Positions 51,557 through 61,227 of a DNA stretch of 64,000 bases are shown one piece after another; position 1 is the first letter of the stretch; each line of letters opens with the position of its first letter. A program made the translations under genes and the position numbers. The stretch is from Halopenitus persicus (GTDB lineage: Archaea > Halobacteriota > Halobacteria > Halobacteriales > Haloferacaceae). Below the pieces are notes generated by a model. That model did no database searches. It worked only from the letters and a program-made list of their open reading frames with translations, and had not been told where the DNA came from. The stretch is from positions 1-64,000 of the forward strand of contig NZ_FNPC01000006.1 of assembly GCF_900107205.1 (NCBI RefSeq), given 5' to 3'.

Positions 51557-53410
51557 TCAGTCGTGCGGGTGGAACCGCTCCATCGCGCGTCTGACCGCGT
51601 CCGTGTCGCCGATGAAGGTGACGTGGTCGCCGTACTCCAGGACGGTGTCCGCCGACGGGACGTGGTTCTCGCCGTCGCGGCTGACGACGGCAACGAAGGT
51701 GCCGTCGGGAATCTGCGCGTTGAGGTCGCGGATCGTCTTCCCGGCGAGGTTCTCCGCGGTCACCTCCACCTCCTGGACGTCGTGGCTATCGCCCAGCTCG
51801 TTCATCCAGTGGGTGATCGCCGGCCGTTCGATCCGGTCGTCGATGGCCACCGCCGTCGCCGTCGGCGAGTCGACCCCCTTGACGCCGATGCTCTCGAAGG
51901 CGTCGACGTTGTCCGGCTCGTTCACCCGCGAGTACACCGATTCCACGCCGAACTTCGTGATCGCGAGCTGGCACGCGAGGAGGTTGACGTCGTCGTCGCG
52001 GGTCACCGTGATCACGCGCTTGGCGTCCTCGATTCCGGCGCCGCGCAGCGTCTCCGTGTCACTGCCGTCGCCCTCGTAAACGGTGAATCCCTCCGAGCGG
52101 GCCTGCTCGATCTCGTCGTCGTCGGTCTCGATGATGATGACGTACTCGCCCCGACGCTCCAGTCGTGTGGCGAGCGCCCGGCCGACCCGGCCGCCGCCGA
52201 TGATTAGCGTGCGCATTGGTGACACTCCAAGGACGTCGCCGATCCGTCGCGCCAGCCCGGCCTCGATCGCGACCGTCACGAAGATGACGGCGAACACCGT
52301 CCCGACCAGAAGCTCGCCCGCCGCCACGTTTCCCGCGAGCTCCAGTTCGATCGCGAACAGCGTGGCCACGCTCGCCGGGATGATCCCGCGCGGTCCCACG
52401 CCGGCGATGAACAGCCGCTCGGGCCACGTGAACCGCTCGACGCCCGCGGTGGCGATCAGCGCCCCGAGCGGGCGGAGCACGAGCATGATCACGAGGACGA
52501 GGCCGACCGCCCCGAGGCCCAGTTGCAGTATCGCCTCGACGTCGATCAGCGCGGCCAGCGAAATGAACACGAACGAGAGCACGACGAGCGTCGTGTTCTC
52601 CGCGAACCGCTCGATCTCCTCCCTGTTGTTGATGTCGAGGTTCCCGAGCACGATCCCGCTCGTCGCGGCCGCCGCGATGCCCGCTTCGGCGGCGACGGCC
52701 TCGGCGGCCGCGAACGCACCCACCGCCGCCGCCAACACGAGGAACTGCGACGCCTGCACGTCGCGCTCGGGGACCAGATCGCTGTCCAACAGGACGTAGA
52801 TCACCACCGTCGCGAGCAGCCCCGCGAGCACGCCGACGCCGAGTCGCTCGACGAACGAGAAGACGGTCGCCGGAACTCCGAGGTCGTCGAGCAGCAGCGT
52901 TTCGAAGATCACCACGGCGACGATCGCGGCCGTCACGTCGTTCACGATCCCCTCGGTCTCCAGCGCGGTCGCCACGTGGTCCCTGACGCGGACGACGTTG
53001 AGTATCGGCGTGATCACGGTCGGCCCCGTCGCCACGAGCAGTGCCCCGATGAGCAGCGCGATCTCCCAGTTGGCCCCCTCGAAGAACCGGACCGCGGCCG
53101 CCGTCCCGAGAAACATCACGAGCGCGCTGACCGTCACCAGCCGAAGCGACACCGTGGACGCGCCCCGGATCCGGTCGATCTGCAGAGCGAACGCGCCCTC
53201 GAAGACGATGATCGCAACGCTGAGCCCCACGATTATCTCGAGCCCGTCCCCGAACGTCTCGAGGGTCACAAGCCCCAACACCTCCGGTCCAAGCACGACG
53301 CCGATGAGCAGATAGAAGACGACGCTCGGCACCTGCAGGTGGTGAGCAACCAGCTGAACGACGAGTCCCGACACGAGAATCGCCGCAATGACCGGCAACA
53401 GACTGGACAC
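51557..53410 (-). CDS. Cation:proton antiporter with TrkA domains
   Basis: A 617-residue protein. Residues 1-390 are a CPA-type antiporter with about 12 membrane helices; TEGIVNDVTAAIVAVVIFE carries the conserved Asn-Asp pair. Residues 395-520 are an NAD-binding TrkA-N domain (MRTLIIGGGRVGRALATRLERRGEYVIIIETDD), and 530-617 a TrkA-C domain. It exchanges Na+ or K+ for protons and is gated by the RCK part. The start is GTG at 53408-53410. It lies between attR and the tRNA remnant, with core-like GC. Confidence 0.9.
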   Translation of the reverse strand: MSSLLPVIAAILVSGLVVQLVAHHLQVPSVVFYLLIGVVLGPEVLGLVTLETFGDGLEIIVGLSVAIIVFEGAFALQIDRIRGASTVSLRLVTVSALVMFLGTAAAVRFFEGANWEIALLIGALLVATGPTVITPILNVVRVRDHVATALETEGIVNDVTAAIVAVVIFETLLLDDLGVPATVFSFVERLGVGVLAGLLATVVIYVLLDSDLVPERDVQASQFLVLAAAVGAFAAAEAVAAEAGIAAAATSGIVLGNLDINNREEIERFAENTTLVVLSFVFISLAALIDVEAILQLGLGAVGLVLVIMLVLRPLGALIATAGVERFTWPERLFIAGVGPRGIIPASVATLFAIELELAGNVAAGELLVGTVFAVIFVTVAIEAGLARRIGDVLGVSPMRTLIIGGGRVGRALATRLERRGEYVIIIETDDDEIEQARSEGFTVYEGDGSDTETLRGAGIEDAKRVITVTRDDDVNLLACQLAITKFGVESVYSRVNEPDNVDAFESIGVKGVDSPTATAVAIDDRIERPAITHWMNELGDSHDVQEVEVTAENLAGKTIRDLNAQIPDGTFVAVVSRDGENHVPSADTVLEYGDHVTFIGDTDAVRRAMERFHPHD

Positions 53411-53439
53411 GTCTACGACTTGTACGTCCGTCGCCCTCC

Positions 53440-53538
53440 TTAGTAGTACTCCTCGGGGGATTCATCGAACGCCGCGTCGATGAACGTGATCAGTTCGTCG
53501 TTCGCAACGGCCAAATCAACGAACGCGTCCCCGGTGTT
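53440..53538 (-). pseudogene. C-terminal remnant of a gene
   Basis: A 32-residue open stretch after a stop: NTGDAFVDLAVANDELITFI, then DAAFDESPEEYY and TAA. It reads like the acidic C-terminus of a haloarchaeal protein, cut off upstream near 53538. It lies 150 bases from the tRNA remnant, consistent with a gene broken by integration or deletion. Confidence 0.45.
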
Positions 53539-53695
53539 TCATCGGGGAAGCTGCATACTATTAGCCTGCCGAGATACGCTCTAACGACGGGGAATACGGG
53601 TTATCCAAGGGATGAAATCGGGGTATTCCGATTAGATCGGCAACGCGTTGTCTAAACCCGGTCAAATCCCGATTTATAGGGCACGTGACAGTATT

Positions 53696-53743
53696 CGTCC
53701 TTGGTGGGGACGAGAGCCCGGGTTCAAATTCCGGCCTAGTCTT
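53696..53743 (+). pseudogene. tRNA-Thr 3' remnant, decayed attachment site
   Basis: Forty-eight bases match tRNA-Thr from the anticodon stem to the end (29331-29378) with five substitutions. The anticodon loop and T-arm are recognisable, but the 5' half is missing. It cannot be a functional tRNA. It is best read as an att copy from an earlier integration, larger than the present element. Confidence 0.8.
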
Positions 53744-53890
53744 GGCGGAGCGACACTGTTTCCCTCCCCGTTTTACGCTTCTCTTATGGGAGAAACCAAT
53801 GGTACTCAAGAACGCTCCGTTGTACTGTACGGACGCCCCGACCCGGTCTCGTGGTTCGTCCAGTCGTCAAGACGCCTTGAATAGCCCCTC

Positions 53891-53898
53891 ATTTTAAG
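53891..53898 (+). promoter_or_regulatory. TATA-like box for the gene at 53924
   Basis: ATTTTAAG lies 26-33 bases before the ATG at 53924. Confidence 0.5.
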
Positions 53899-53923
53899 CG
53901 AAGCGTGTCGGGAAGAACGACCG

Positions 53924-54073
53924 ATGTGTCCGACCATCAAGGTCAGCGAAGAAACCCTAAACGAGCTGGACTCCCACCGGGAGAACGGCGAGACCCACAA
54001 CGAGGTCATTCGGGAGTTGGTGAGGATCTACGAGCAGCAGGGAGCGTTCACTCGGGAAGGGTACTCCGAGTGA
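53924..54073 (+). CDS. Ribbon-helix-helix antitoxin-like protein (VapB / DUF7557-like)
   Basis: A 49-residue protein. TIKVSEETLNELDSHRENGE followed by THNEVIRELVRIYEQQG is a ribbon-helix-helix DNA-binding unit of the type found in haloarchaeal VapB-like antitoxins. No PIN toxin follows, so it is a solitary antitoxin or regulator. It has a correctly spaced TATA-like box. Confidence 0.75.
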   Translation: MCPTIKVSEETLNELDSHRENGETHNEVIRELVRIYEQQGAFTREGYSE

Positions 54074-54395
54074 TTCCTCCCGCGACTGCAGTCGTGGATC
54101 GTCTCCTCGGATCCGCGTACCGGATCCGATGGCGATGCCGGTTCGATCGCGCTCGGCCCCGATGACGGCTCGGAACCGGCCGTCGAGTCGGTCCCCACCT
54201 CCCGTCGTTCGAGCAGACCGTTCCGGACCGTCCCGCGTGAACCGCCCCGGAGTCGAGCGGGCCGCGGGAGCTTCGCTCTCCCGTCATTGCCGGTGGATCT
54301 CCGGGTCGCCCGTCGTCGAACCGCGGCCGCAGCAGCGAGTTAGGCCCCCCATCTTTGGGAGCCTGCCGGGATGACGGAAGCGGGTGTCACAACCG
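54074..54395. other. 322-base spacer, nothing recognised
   Basis: GC-rich with no supported frame, repeat or hairpin beyond short CGGATCCG-type palindromes. Confidence 0.5.
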
Positions 54396-54782
54396 ATGCA
54401 ACGAAACCCGCTGGACGAGTTCGAATCGTTGTTCTCGACGTTTGCAGGTGGCGGCCAAGCGGCCGTCGATATCGCCGAATCCGACGCGGCGTTCGTGATC
54501 CGGGTCGATCTGCCGGGCTACGACGAGGACGACATCGACGTTCGGTTGACCGACCATACGCTCCACGTCCACGCCGAACGGGAAGCCGAATCCGAAAGCG
54601 AGGACGGGGAGGCGTACATCCGACGCGAGCGCAGCCACCGTGCCATCTCGCGGACGATCGAGCTCCCGGAGACGATCGACGAGGACGCCGTCAGCGCGAC
54701 CTACGAGGACGGCGTGCTGGAGATCACCCTTCAAAAGGAGGCGGAATCGAAAACCGAGGACCGGACGATCCCGATCGCCTGA
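54396..54782 (+). CDS. Hsp20 / alpha-crystallin small heat-shock protein
   Basis: A 128-residue sHSP. The alpha-crystallin domain spans AAVDIAESDAAFVIRVDLPGYDEDDIDVRLTDHTLHVHAERE to GVLEITLQKEAES; DLPG and GVLEITL are landmark motifs. The C-terminal IPI (TIPIA) is the IxI motif used in oligomers. It holds unfolding proteins as an ATP-independent chaperone. A GTG 12 bases upstream is an alternative start. Confidence 0.92.
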   Translation: MQRNPLDEFESLFSTFAGGGQAAVDIAESDAAFVIRVDLPGYDEDDIDVRLTDHTLHVHAEREAESESEDGEAYIRRERSHRAISRTIELPETIDEDAVSATYEDGVLEITLQKEAESKTEDRTIPIA

Positions 54783-55162
54783 TCGGTCGACACCGGAACG
54801 GGCCCTTGCGACCGACGTCATTGTTTCGAAACCGTCGACCCGAGTCGCTCGCCGGAGGGACGGCCAGGGAACGGTTCGATCGAAGACATTAGGTTCGGAA
54901 TTGATTGTGGAACGCGGCCACGCCACTACGTGCGGGTCGCGAAGCGCCGTTCGCGGCCCGGACTTCGGAAACCCATTGACAGCCCTCGCGGCGGCTTCCG
55001 TTCGCCGCCGCTCGCCCCGACCGTCCCACGCCGGGGCGGCTTTCTCTCGTCGTGGCGCCGACGATCCGAGGCCGAAAAGCCATCCGCGGTCGCCCATGCT
55101 CCGGAACGGAGGGTAACGTTGCTAGGCCGTGTCTTTTTGCCGGGCGTCCCGGGAGTCCCCCT
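54783..55162. other. 380-base spacer, nothing recognised
   Basis: Several GGCG/CGCC-rich short repeats but no frame with halophile coding character and no clear regulatory element. Confidence 0.45.
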
Positions 55163-55540
55163 ATGGACGAACCGGAGCGGGACCGTCCCGTCCCCGTCGA
55201 CCACGAGGAATCGCGTTCCGAGCACGTCGAGTCGATCCTGGCGGAGACCGAGTGTCTCGCGGACGAGGCCCACAAGTATCCGATGCGGCGCGAGGAGTTG
55301 GCGACGGAATACGCGGACCACATGATGGACCTGCCCAACGAGACGGAGTCGCTCGGCAGCGTCTTCGACCGGCTCGTCGACGAGCAGTACGACAGCCCGA
55401 TGGAAGCCCGCGAGGCCGTATACAACGAACTCACCGGCGAGGAAGCCGACCTGCGCGAGTACAACGACGAACGCCCGCTCGAGCCGCTCGCGAGTGACAC
55501 GCAGGCGGTCGAGTCCCTGGACGAGGAGCAGGGTGGGTGA
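55163..55540 (+). CDS. DUF5789/DUF2795-like acidic protein
   Basis: A 125-residue very acidic protein. HKYPMRREELATEYADHMMDLPNETESLGSVFDRLVDEQYDSPMEAREAVYNEL has the YP...D+.Y.SP.EA pattern of the DUF2795/DUF5789 group (from memory). It is four bases from the erythromycin esterase gene, so the two are probably co-transcribed. Function unknown. Confidence 0.75.
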   Translation: MDEPERDRPVPVDHEESRSEHVESILAETECLADEAHKYPMRREELATEYADHMMDLPNETESLGSVFDRLVDEQYDSPMEAREAVYNELTGEEADLREYNDERPLEPLASDTQAVESLDEEQGG

Positions 55541-55544
55541 GACG

Positions 55545-56885
55545 ATGGCACAGATCGATCCGCGTGGGTCGTTCCGTAGTCATCCGGAGGTCGAGCCCGC
55601 CGTCGAGTCGGTGAACAGACACGCTCGCGCGGTGAACGATCCCCGTGATCTCGACGCCCTCGTCGACCGGCTTGCCGATGCCGACTGCGTGCTTCTCGGC
55701 GAAGCCTCCCACGGCACCTCGGAATACTACCGCTGGCGGGCACAGATCACGGCGAAGCTGCTGCGCGATCACGGCTTCTCCTTCGTCGCGGTCGAGGGCG
55801 ACTGGACGAGCTGTTACGAACTCAACCGCTACGTCAAGGATCTGCCCGACTCCCACGACGGGGCGCGCGAGGCGCTCGAGGCCTTCGACCGCTGGCCCAC
55901 CTGGATGTGGGCCAACTGGGAGATGGCGGGCTTCTTCCAGTGGCTCCGAACGCACAACGACGGACTCCCCGAGGACGAGCAAGCCGGATTCTACGGCCTG
56001 GACGTGTACGGCCTCTATGAGTCGCTGCAGGCGGTCGTCGACTACCTCGAGGACGTCGATCCCGATGCCGCCGCGAACGCCCGCGAGGCCTACCGGTGTT
56101 TCGAACCGTACGGCGAGGACGCACAGCGATACGCCCGGTCCCTCCGGTTGGTTCCCGAGTCCTGCCAGGAGGAAGTCGTCGCGGTGCTCGAGGAGTTGCG
56201 TCGGAACGCGCCGGAATACGCCGGGATGGCCGGCGACGACGCGTTCAGCGCCGAGCAGAACGCGCTGGTCGCGCGGAACGCCGAGGCCTACTACCGAGCG
56301 ATGGTCGACGGGAACGAGGACTCCTGGAACGTACGCGATCGGCACATGACCCGAACGCTGAACCGGCTGCTCGACCAGCACGGCCCGAACGCCTCGGGGA
56401 TCGTCTGGGCACACAACACGCACGTCGGCGACGCGCGCGCGACCGATATGCCACGGCACGGTCGCGTCAACGTCGGCCAGCTCGCCCGCGAACAGGACAC
56501 CATCGGCGACGTCGAGATCGTCGGGTTCGGCTCGACCGTCGGCGAGGTCATCGCGAGCGACGCTTGGGGAGCGGATATGCGGACGATGGACGTTCCGCGG
56601 GCCGAGACGAACAGTTACGAGGACGTCTTCCGCCGGGCGGATCCGGAGAACGCCCTGCTGTTCAGCGATGACGTGCCCGACGGTGACCCGCTCGAGAACG
56701 CGCGCGGACATCGCGCGATCGGGGTCGTCTACCATCCGCAACACGAATCCGGGAACTACGTGCCGACGGTCCTGCCCGACCGCTACGACGCGGTCGTCCA
56801 CATCGACGAGACGACGGCGCTCCACCCGGTCGAGCTCCACCCCGAGCGCGAACGCGTTCCCGAACTGTACCCCTCCGGGCTCTGA
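55545..56885 (+). CDS. Erythromycin esterase family protein
   Basis: A 446-residue protein of the Ere/succinoglycan-biosynthesis-like hydrolase family. VLLGEASHGTSEYYRWRAQITAKLL holds the catalytic histidine and glutamate positions. VAVEGDWTSCYELNRYVK, WANWEMAGFFQWLR, GFYGLDVYGLYESL and SGIVWAHNTHVGDARATDM are family motifs. Members hydrolyse macrolide lactones or other esters; in haloarchaea the substrate is unknown. It directly follows the gene at 55163. Confidence 0.9.
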   Translation: MAQIDPRGSFRSHPEVEPAVESVNRHARAVNDPRDLDALVDRLADADCVLLGEASHGTSEYYRWRAQITAKLLRDHGFSFVAVEGDWTSCYELNRYVKDLPDSHDGAREALEAFDRWPTWMWANWEMAGFFQWLRTHNDGLPEDEQAGFYGLDVYGLYESLQAVVDYLEDVDPDAAANAREAYRCFEPYGEDAQRYARSLRLVPESCQEEVVAVLEELRRNAPEYAGMAGDDAFSAEQNALVARNAEAYYRAMVDGNEDSWNVRDRHMTRTLNRLLDQHGPNASGIVWAHNTHVGDARATDMPRHGRVNVGQLAREQDTIGDVEIVGFGSTVGEVIASDAWGADMRTMDVPRAETNSYEDVFRRADPENALLFSDDVPDGDPLENARGHRAIGVVYHPQHESGNYVPTVLPDRYDAVVHIDETTALHPVELHPERERVPELYPSGL

Positions 56886-56886
56886 G

Positions 56887-56996
56887 GGTGTGTTCTTCGG
56901 GCACTCAAGGTGTGTTCTTCGGGCACTCAAGGTGTGTTCTTCGGGCACTCAAGGTGTGTTCTCCGGACTCTCGAGGTTCGTTCCGTCGGGGTCCGA
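56887..56996. repeat. 22-base tandem repeat, five copies
   Basis: Units start at 56887, 56909, 56931, 56953 and 56975. The first three are identical (GGTGTGTTCTTCGGGCACTC then AA); the last two diverge. The array starts two bases after the esterase stop. Confidence 0.92.
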
Positions 56997-57114
56997 GGGG
57001 TGTGCGTCCAGTTTTCAGGAATCCATCGGCTGACCGTCCGTCGTCCCTGCGGCGTCCGGCGGATGAAGATGATTGGGTGGGTGACTTTTCCCCTCCGGGC
57101 GGAATCGCCGCGCA

Positions 57115-57747
57115 ATGCTCGTCGCATTCGACTTCGACGGTGCGCTGGCGGTTTCGGACCCGTTCGTCCAGCTCGGCGAACGGCACGGCACGGGAAACGA
57201 CATCGCCGCCCTCCTCGACCGGATGCAGGCCGGTGACGTCGAGTACGAGGACGGGTTGCGATCGGTCGCCAGCCGCCTCGAGGGGCTCCCGACGGAGGCC
57301 GTCGACGAGGCGTGCACCGATCTCCAGCGTCGTGCCGGGGCCACCGACCTCCTCGATGGGCTCCATCGCGCCGGTCACCACGTCGCCATCATCAGCGATG
57401 CCCCGGAGGTCGCGATCCGCTCGTGTTTCGAACCCGGCACCTTCGCCGCTGACGCGGTCGTCGGGACGCGTCTCCCGACCGAGAACGGCGCCCTCACGGG
57501 CGACATCGAGGGGCCACTCGTCGGGCAGGGCAAGGACGCGGTACTGAAGGAGATCGTTGCCCGGGCGGGCAAGGACATGACCGAGACCATCGCGGTCGGT
57601 GACGACCGGCGCGACCTGCCGATGCTCCAGGCAGCGGCGACGGGCATCGGCGTCGATCCCGACCCGATCGTCGCCGACCACTGCGATCGCGTCGTGCCCA
57701 CGATTAGCCGTCTGGAACGACAGTTCGAGAAACACAACGTGGTCTAG
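57115..57747 (+). CDS. HAD-family phosphatase, SerB-like
   Basis: A 210-residue HAD hydrolase. Motif I is FDFDGALA (residues 4-11), motif II Ser in VAIISDAPEV, and motif IV GDDRRDLPML with K143-like lysine in GQGKDAVLKEIV. The helical cap between motifs I and II fits the phosphoserine-phosphatase-like group. The usual DxDGT is DFDGA here, which is tolerated in some members. The substrate is uncertain. Confidence 0.85.
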   Translation: MLVAFDFDGALAVSDPFVQLGERHGTGNDIAALLDRMQAGDVEYEDGLRSVASRLEGLPTEAVDEACTDLQRRAGATDLLDGLHRAGHHVAIISDAPEVAIRSCFEPGTFAADAVVGTRLPTENGALTGDIEGPLVGQGKDAVLKEIVARAGKDMTETIAVGDDRRDLPMLQAAATGIGVDPDPIVADHCDRVVPTISRLERQFEKHNVV

Positions 57748-57784
57748 GGGTTTCGACCCCCGGGACCAGCGTCCACGCCGTTTC

Positions 57785-58204
57785 CTACGGCGAGTATTCG
57801 GGCGACTGGGCTTCGATCACTTCGGCGACGTCCTCCAGCTCCTCGCCCGCCGTCGCGACGACGTCGTCGAGCGTGGCGACGCCGGTGAGTTTTCCGTCAT
57901 CGACGACGGGAACCCGGCGGACGTGCGTCTCCGCCATCTTCTTCGGCAACTCGACCGCTTCGGCGTCGCCCTCGATGGTGACCGGGTCCTCGGTCATGAC
58001 GTCGCGTGCTTCCAGTCCCGAGACGTCCCGCTGGTCCGCGATCGCCATCGCGAGGTCCCTGTCGGTGACGACCCCGACGGGTCGCCCCATCTCCTCGACG
58101 ATGACGCTGCCGACGCCCTCGTCCCTGAGGCGTTCCGCGATGCGGGTGGCTGGTGTGTCCGGCTCTGCGACGACTGGCTCGACCGCGAGATGTTTCACTG
58201 GCAT
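57785..58204 (-). CDS. CBS-domain pair protein
   Basis: A 139-residue protein made of two CBS repeats: MPVKHLAVEPVVAEPDTPATRIAERLRDEGVGSVIV with VGVVTDRDLAMAIAD, and ARDVMTEDPVTIEGD with VRRVPVVDDGKLTGVATLDDVVA. Stand-alone CBS pairs bind adenosyl ligands and act as regulators. Convergent with the phosphatase gene. Confidence 0.92.
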   Translation of the reverse strand: MPVKHLAVEPVVAEPDTPATRIAERLRDEGVGSVIVEEMGRPVGVVTDRDLAMAIADQRDVSGLEARDVMTEDPVTIEGDAEAVELPKKMAETHVRRVPVVDDGKLTGVATLDDVVATAGEELEDVAEVIEAQSPEYSP

Positions 58205-58268
58205 CGGTCCGTCACTCGCTTTCGGAGAGTGAGTGTTAAAGAGGAAGCCTAAGTGGAGGACCGGCACG

Positions 58269-58616
58269 TCACAGGAACTCCCGAACCTCCGAGTACCACA
58301 TATCGTGGTGCTCGACCGCGTCGATCCGGTCGGCGATCTCGACGGCGAGGACGTGCCAACAGCGCTGGTCGGGGTCGTCCTCGTCGAGGTTGTACGTCGA
58401 GTCCGCACACGTGCAGCCGCCGTCCTCGATCACGTACTCGTCCTCGTGGCCGACGACGACGGTGAAATCCCGGTAGCGTTTGACCCGCCCCTCGCCGACG
58501 GCCTCGATCGCGCGCTTGCCGCGGTCGCCGTGGGCGTCGACGATCGCCGCGGTCGCGGGACCGGTGAGCTCGCCCGCCGCCGCGAGCGCCGCGTGCCAGT
58601 CGTCGGCCGGGTCCAT
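58269..58616 (-). CDS. SWIM zinc-finger protein
   Basis: A 115-residue protein. [21 protein letters not shown] gives the C-x-C-x(n)-C-x-H SWIM pattern (GGCTCADS... [16 protein letters not shown]). The N-terminal half is [23 protein letters not shown] domains bind nucleic acid or protein; haloarchaea have several. Start ATG at 58614-58616. Confidence 0.88.
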   Translation of the reverse strand: MDPADDWHAALAAAGELTGPATAAIVDAHGDRGKRAIEAVGEGRVKRYRDFTVVVGHEDEYVIEDGGCTCADSTYNLDEDDPDQRCWHVLAVEIADRIDAVEHHDMWYSEVREFL

Positions 58617-58753
58617 ACCCCCGCGTTCAGGAGGCACCGGCAAAACGGCGTCGGTGCGTGGGGCGTCACGGCGGCGTCAACGGCGATCACGTCGGGAAAG
58701 CGCCCCACCTCCGGAACGGCCGCTTTTTACCGGCCGTCGCCGAACGGGGCGGT

Positions 58754-59878
58754 ATGGAACGCGAGGAGGGCGGGATCGTCATCGAGGTCCCGGAGTCACG
58801 CGACGGCGCGAGCGAGGGCACCGGCGACGACGTCTTCTTCAACCCGACCCAGGAGCTGAATCGGGACGTCACCGTCGCCGTCCTGCGCGCCTACCGCGAC
58901 CGGGAGCCGCGGGCGGCATCGTATCTGGACGCGATGGCGGCCTCGGGGATCCGCGGCGTGCGCGCCGCCGCCGAGGGATACGACGTCACCTGCACCGACA
59001 CCGACGCCGACGCCGTCGCGTTAGCCCGGTCGAACCTCGAGCGGAACGACCTCGCCGGGGAGGTCCGCCAACAGGGGTGTAACGTCGCGATGCACGAGGG
59101 GCTCTTCGACGTGGTCGATCTGGACCCGTACGGGACGCCGATCCCCTTCGCGGACGCCGCCTTCGCCAACGCCCGAAACCTGGTGTGCGTCACCGCGACC
59201 GACACGGCGCCGCTGTGTGGCGCCCACCAGCGATCGGGGATCCGCAAGTACGGGGCGGTCCCGCAGAACACCGAGTACCACCCCGAGATGGGGCTCCGGA
59301 CGCTGCTGTCCGCGCTCGTGCGGACGGCGGCGCGCTACGACGTCGCCGCGACCCCGATCTGCTCGCACGTCTCCCGGCACTACGTGCGCACCTATCTCGA
59401 GCTCGACGGCGGCGCGCAGGCCGCGGACGACCGGATCGACGAGCTCGGGTTCGTGTACCACTGTGAGGACTGCCTGTACCGGTCGCACGAATACGGACTG
59501 ATCCCCTCGGCCGACCGGCCGGATCGGTGTCCGCGATGCGACTCGAACCGGCTGCTCGTCGCCGGCCCGATCTGGCTCGGGGCGGTCGCCGAGCCGGACT
59601 TCGTCCGCGCGGTCGGGGACGCGATCGACGACGGGATGGGCGAGGCCGCGCGGGCGCGGCGGCTCCTCGAACGCGTCGCGACGGAGCTGGACACGCCGAC
59701 CCACTACGACCAGCACCGGCTCTACAAGCAGTGGGGCGAGCCCGCGATCGGGATGGACGAGTTCGTCGACCGGCTCCGGGCGGCCGGCCACGAGGCGACG
59801 CGGGCCCACTACCACGGAACGGCGTTCAAGACGCCGGCGACGATCCCGGAGATCCGCGAGGCGGTCATCGAGGAGTGA
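58754..59878 (+). CDS. trm1: tRNA (guanine26-N2)-dimethyltransferase Trm1
   Basis: A 374-residue protein. [22 protein letters not shown] and [35 protein letters not shown] form the SAM-binding fold, and [15 protein letters not shown] is the DPYG catalytic motif. A four-cysteine zinc lobe follows ([25 protein letters not shown]). The C-terminal domain ends [14 protein letters not shown]. It dimethylates G26 in tRNA. Confidence 0.95.
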   Translation: MEREEGGIVIEVPESRDGASEGTGDDVFFNPTQELNRDVTVAVLRAYRDREPRAASYLDAMAASGIRGVRAAAEGYDVTCTDTDADAVALARSNLERNDLAGEVRQQGCNVAMHEGLFDVVDLDPYGTPIPFADAAFANARNLVCVTATDTAPLCGAHQRSGIRKYGAVPQNTEYHPEMGLRTLLSALVRTAARYDVAATPICSHVSRHYVRTYLELDGGAQAADDRIDELGFVYHCEDCLYRSHEYGLIPSADRPDRCPRCDSNRLLVAGPIWLGAVAEPDFVRAVGDAIDDGMGEAARARRLLERVATELDTPTHYDQHRLYKQWGEPAIGMDEFVDRLRAAGHEATRAHYHGTAFKTPATIPEIREAVIEE

Positions 59879-59961
59879 CGGCGTCCGGACCCTCGTCGTT
59901 CCAGGCCCTTCCGTTTCCCCGGATCCCCTCGTTTTTGTAGGCTACGGCCGAATCGATCGGC

Positions 59962-61227
59962 GTGTACGCCACGGTGTCACCCCACGTCGAGACCGCGAGG
60001 CGGATCGTCGCCGTCGTCCGCGACCGGGACGTCACGTTCCTGGCGGCCAGCGTCGCGTACTACGCGTTCATCTCCCTGGTCCCCTCCTTGCTCCTGCTGG
60101 TCGCGGTCGCGAGCGCGGTCCTCGGCGACGCGTTCGCGACGATCGTGCTGGCGGAAAGCAGGGCGTTCCTCACCCCGGCCGGTCAGGAGACCGTCGCGAC
60201 CGCGATCGCCTCCGCGGAGGGACGGACGGGGGCGACCCTCCTCGGCGCGGTCGTGTTGGGCTGGTCGACGCTGAAGGTGTTCCGCGGACTCGACACCGCG
60301 TTCCAGGCGGCATACGGGATCACGGAACCGTCGACGTTGGTCGGCGAGCTCTCGGACGCGGCGGTCGTGGCCGTCGGGATCGGGACGGGGATCGTGTCGA
60401 TGATCGTCATCGGGACGCTGGTGGCGGGCAGCGAGATCCTCCCCGCGATCGCGGACGTCCCCGGCGTCGAGGTCGTCGGACTGCTCGTGCTGCCCGTCGT
60501 GCTCGTGGTCGTCTTCCTGCCGATGTACTACGTGCTCCCGAACCGCCCGATGTCCGTCCGGGAGGCGATCCCCGGGACCTTCCTCGCCGCTGCGGGCTGG
60601 ACGGTTCTCCAGGTGGGGTTTCAGGCCTACGCCGCCACCGCCGGCCAGTACCAGGTCTACGGCGTCCTCGGCGGCATCCTCCTGCTCGTGACGTGGCTCT
60701 ACCTCGCCGCGATCGTCGTGATCGTCGGCGCGGTGGCCAACGCGGTGATCGCGGACCGGCAACTCCAAGGGGACCCCGGTCGACCGACCGATATGGGCGA
60801 CCGCGAGGACACCGAGGCGCGCGCCACGAGCGACGACGAGACCCCACGGGGGGCCCCCGACGTCGCCGCGCTCGAGGCCGAGGTCCGTCGGCTTCGAGCC
60901 GACCTCGACGAGTTCGAGGACGACGTCGAGCGGCGAACCGTCGACCGACCCCGACTCGAGACCGAGCTGAAGACGTACGTCCGCAAGCGAATGCGGCGCG
61001 GACACGCGCGCGGCTGGGGACCGTATCTCGTGTTGCTGTACGGAACCGTCCTGACGCTCGGCGCCTTCCGGTACCTCGAGGGGGGCTACGCGATCGGGGC
61101 GATGCTGATCCTCGGCCTCTCGACGCTCGGCCTGTACACCCTGTTCGTCCTCGTCGGAGTCGGGCTCAACGTGCTCGAGGCGCCGGGCAAGGCGGTCGAC
61201 TACGTCCGGAACCGCGGCGACGACTGA
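59962..61227 (+). CDS. YihY/BrkB family membrane protein with extension
   Basis: A 421-residue protein with a GTG start. Residues 1-260 are the six-helix YihY/BrkB domain (VTFLAASVAYYAFISLVPSLLLLVAVASAVLG, GWSTLKVFRGLDTAFQAAYG, VYGVLGGILLLVTWLYLAAIVVIVGAVANAVI). An acidic linker and coiled coil (VAALEAEVRRLRADLDEFEDDVERR, about 305-330) and two more membrane helices are appended. The family is annotated as ribonuclease BN in error; the function is unknown. It overlaps the PAP2 gene by 1 base. Confidence 0.88.
   Translation: MYATVSPHVETARRIVAVVRDRDVTFLAASVAYYAFISLVPSLLLLVAVASAVLGDAFATIVLAESRAFLTPAGQETVATAIASAEGRTGATLLGAVVLGWSTLKVFRGLDTAFQAAYGITEPSTLVGELSDAAVVAVGIGTGIVSMIVIGTLVAGSEILPAIADVPGVEVVGLLVLPVVLVVVFLPMYYVLPNRPMSVREAIPGTFLAAAGWTVLQVGFQAYAATAGQYQVYGVLGGILLLVTWLYLAAIVVIVGAVANAVIADRQLQGDPGRPTDMGDREDTEARATSDDETPRGAPDVAALEAEVRRLRADLDEFEDDVERRTVDRPRLETELKTYVRKRMRRGHARGWGPYLVLLYGTVLTLGAFRYLEGGYAIGAMLILGLSTLGLYTLFVLVGVGLNVLEAPGKAVDYVRNRGDD

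Noticed and set aside
53648-53897. Plus-strand frames covering the tRNA remnant
   Set aside because: They translate through the tRNA-derived sequence and have no start context.
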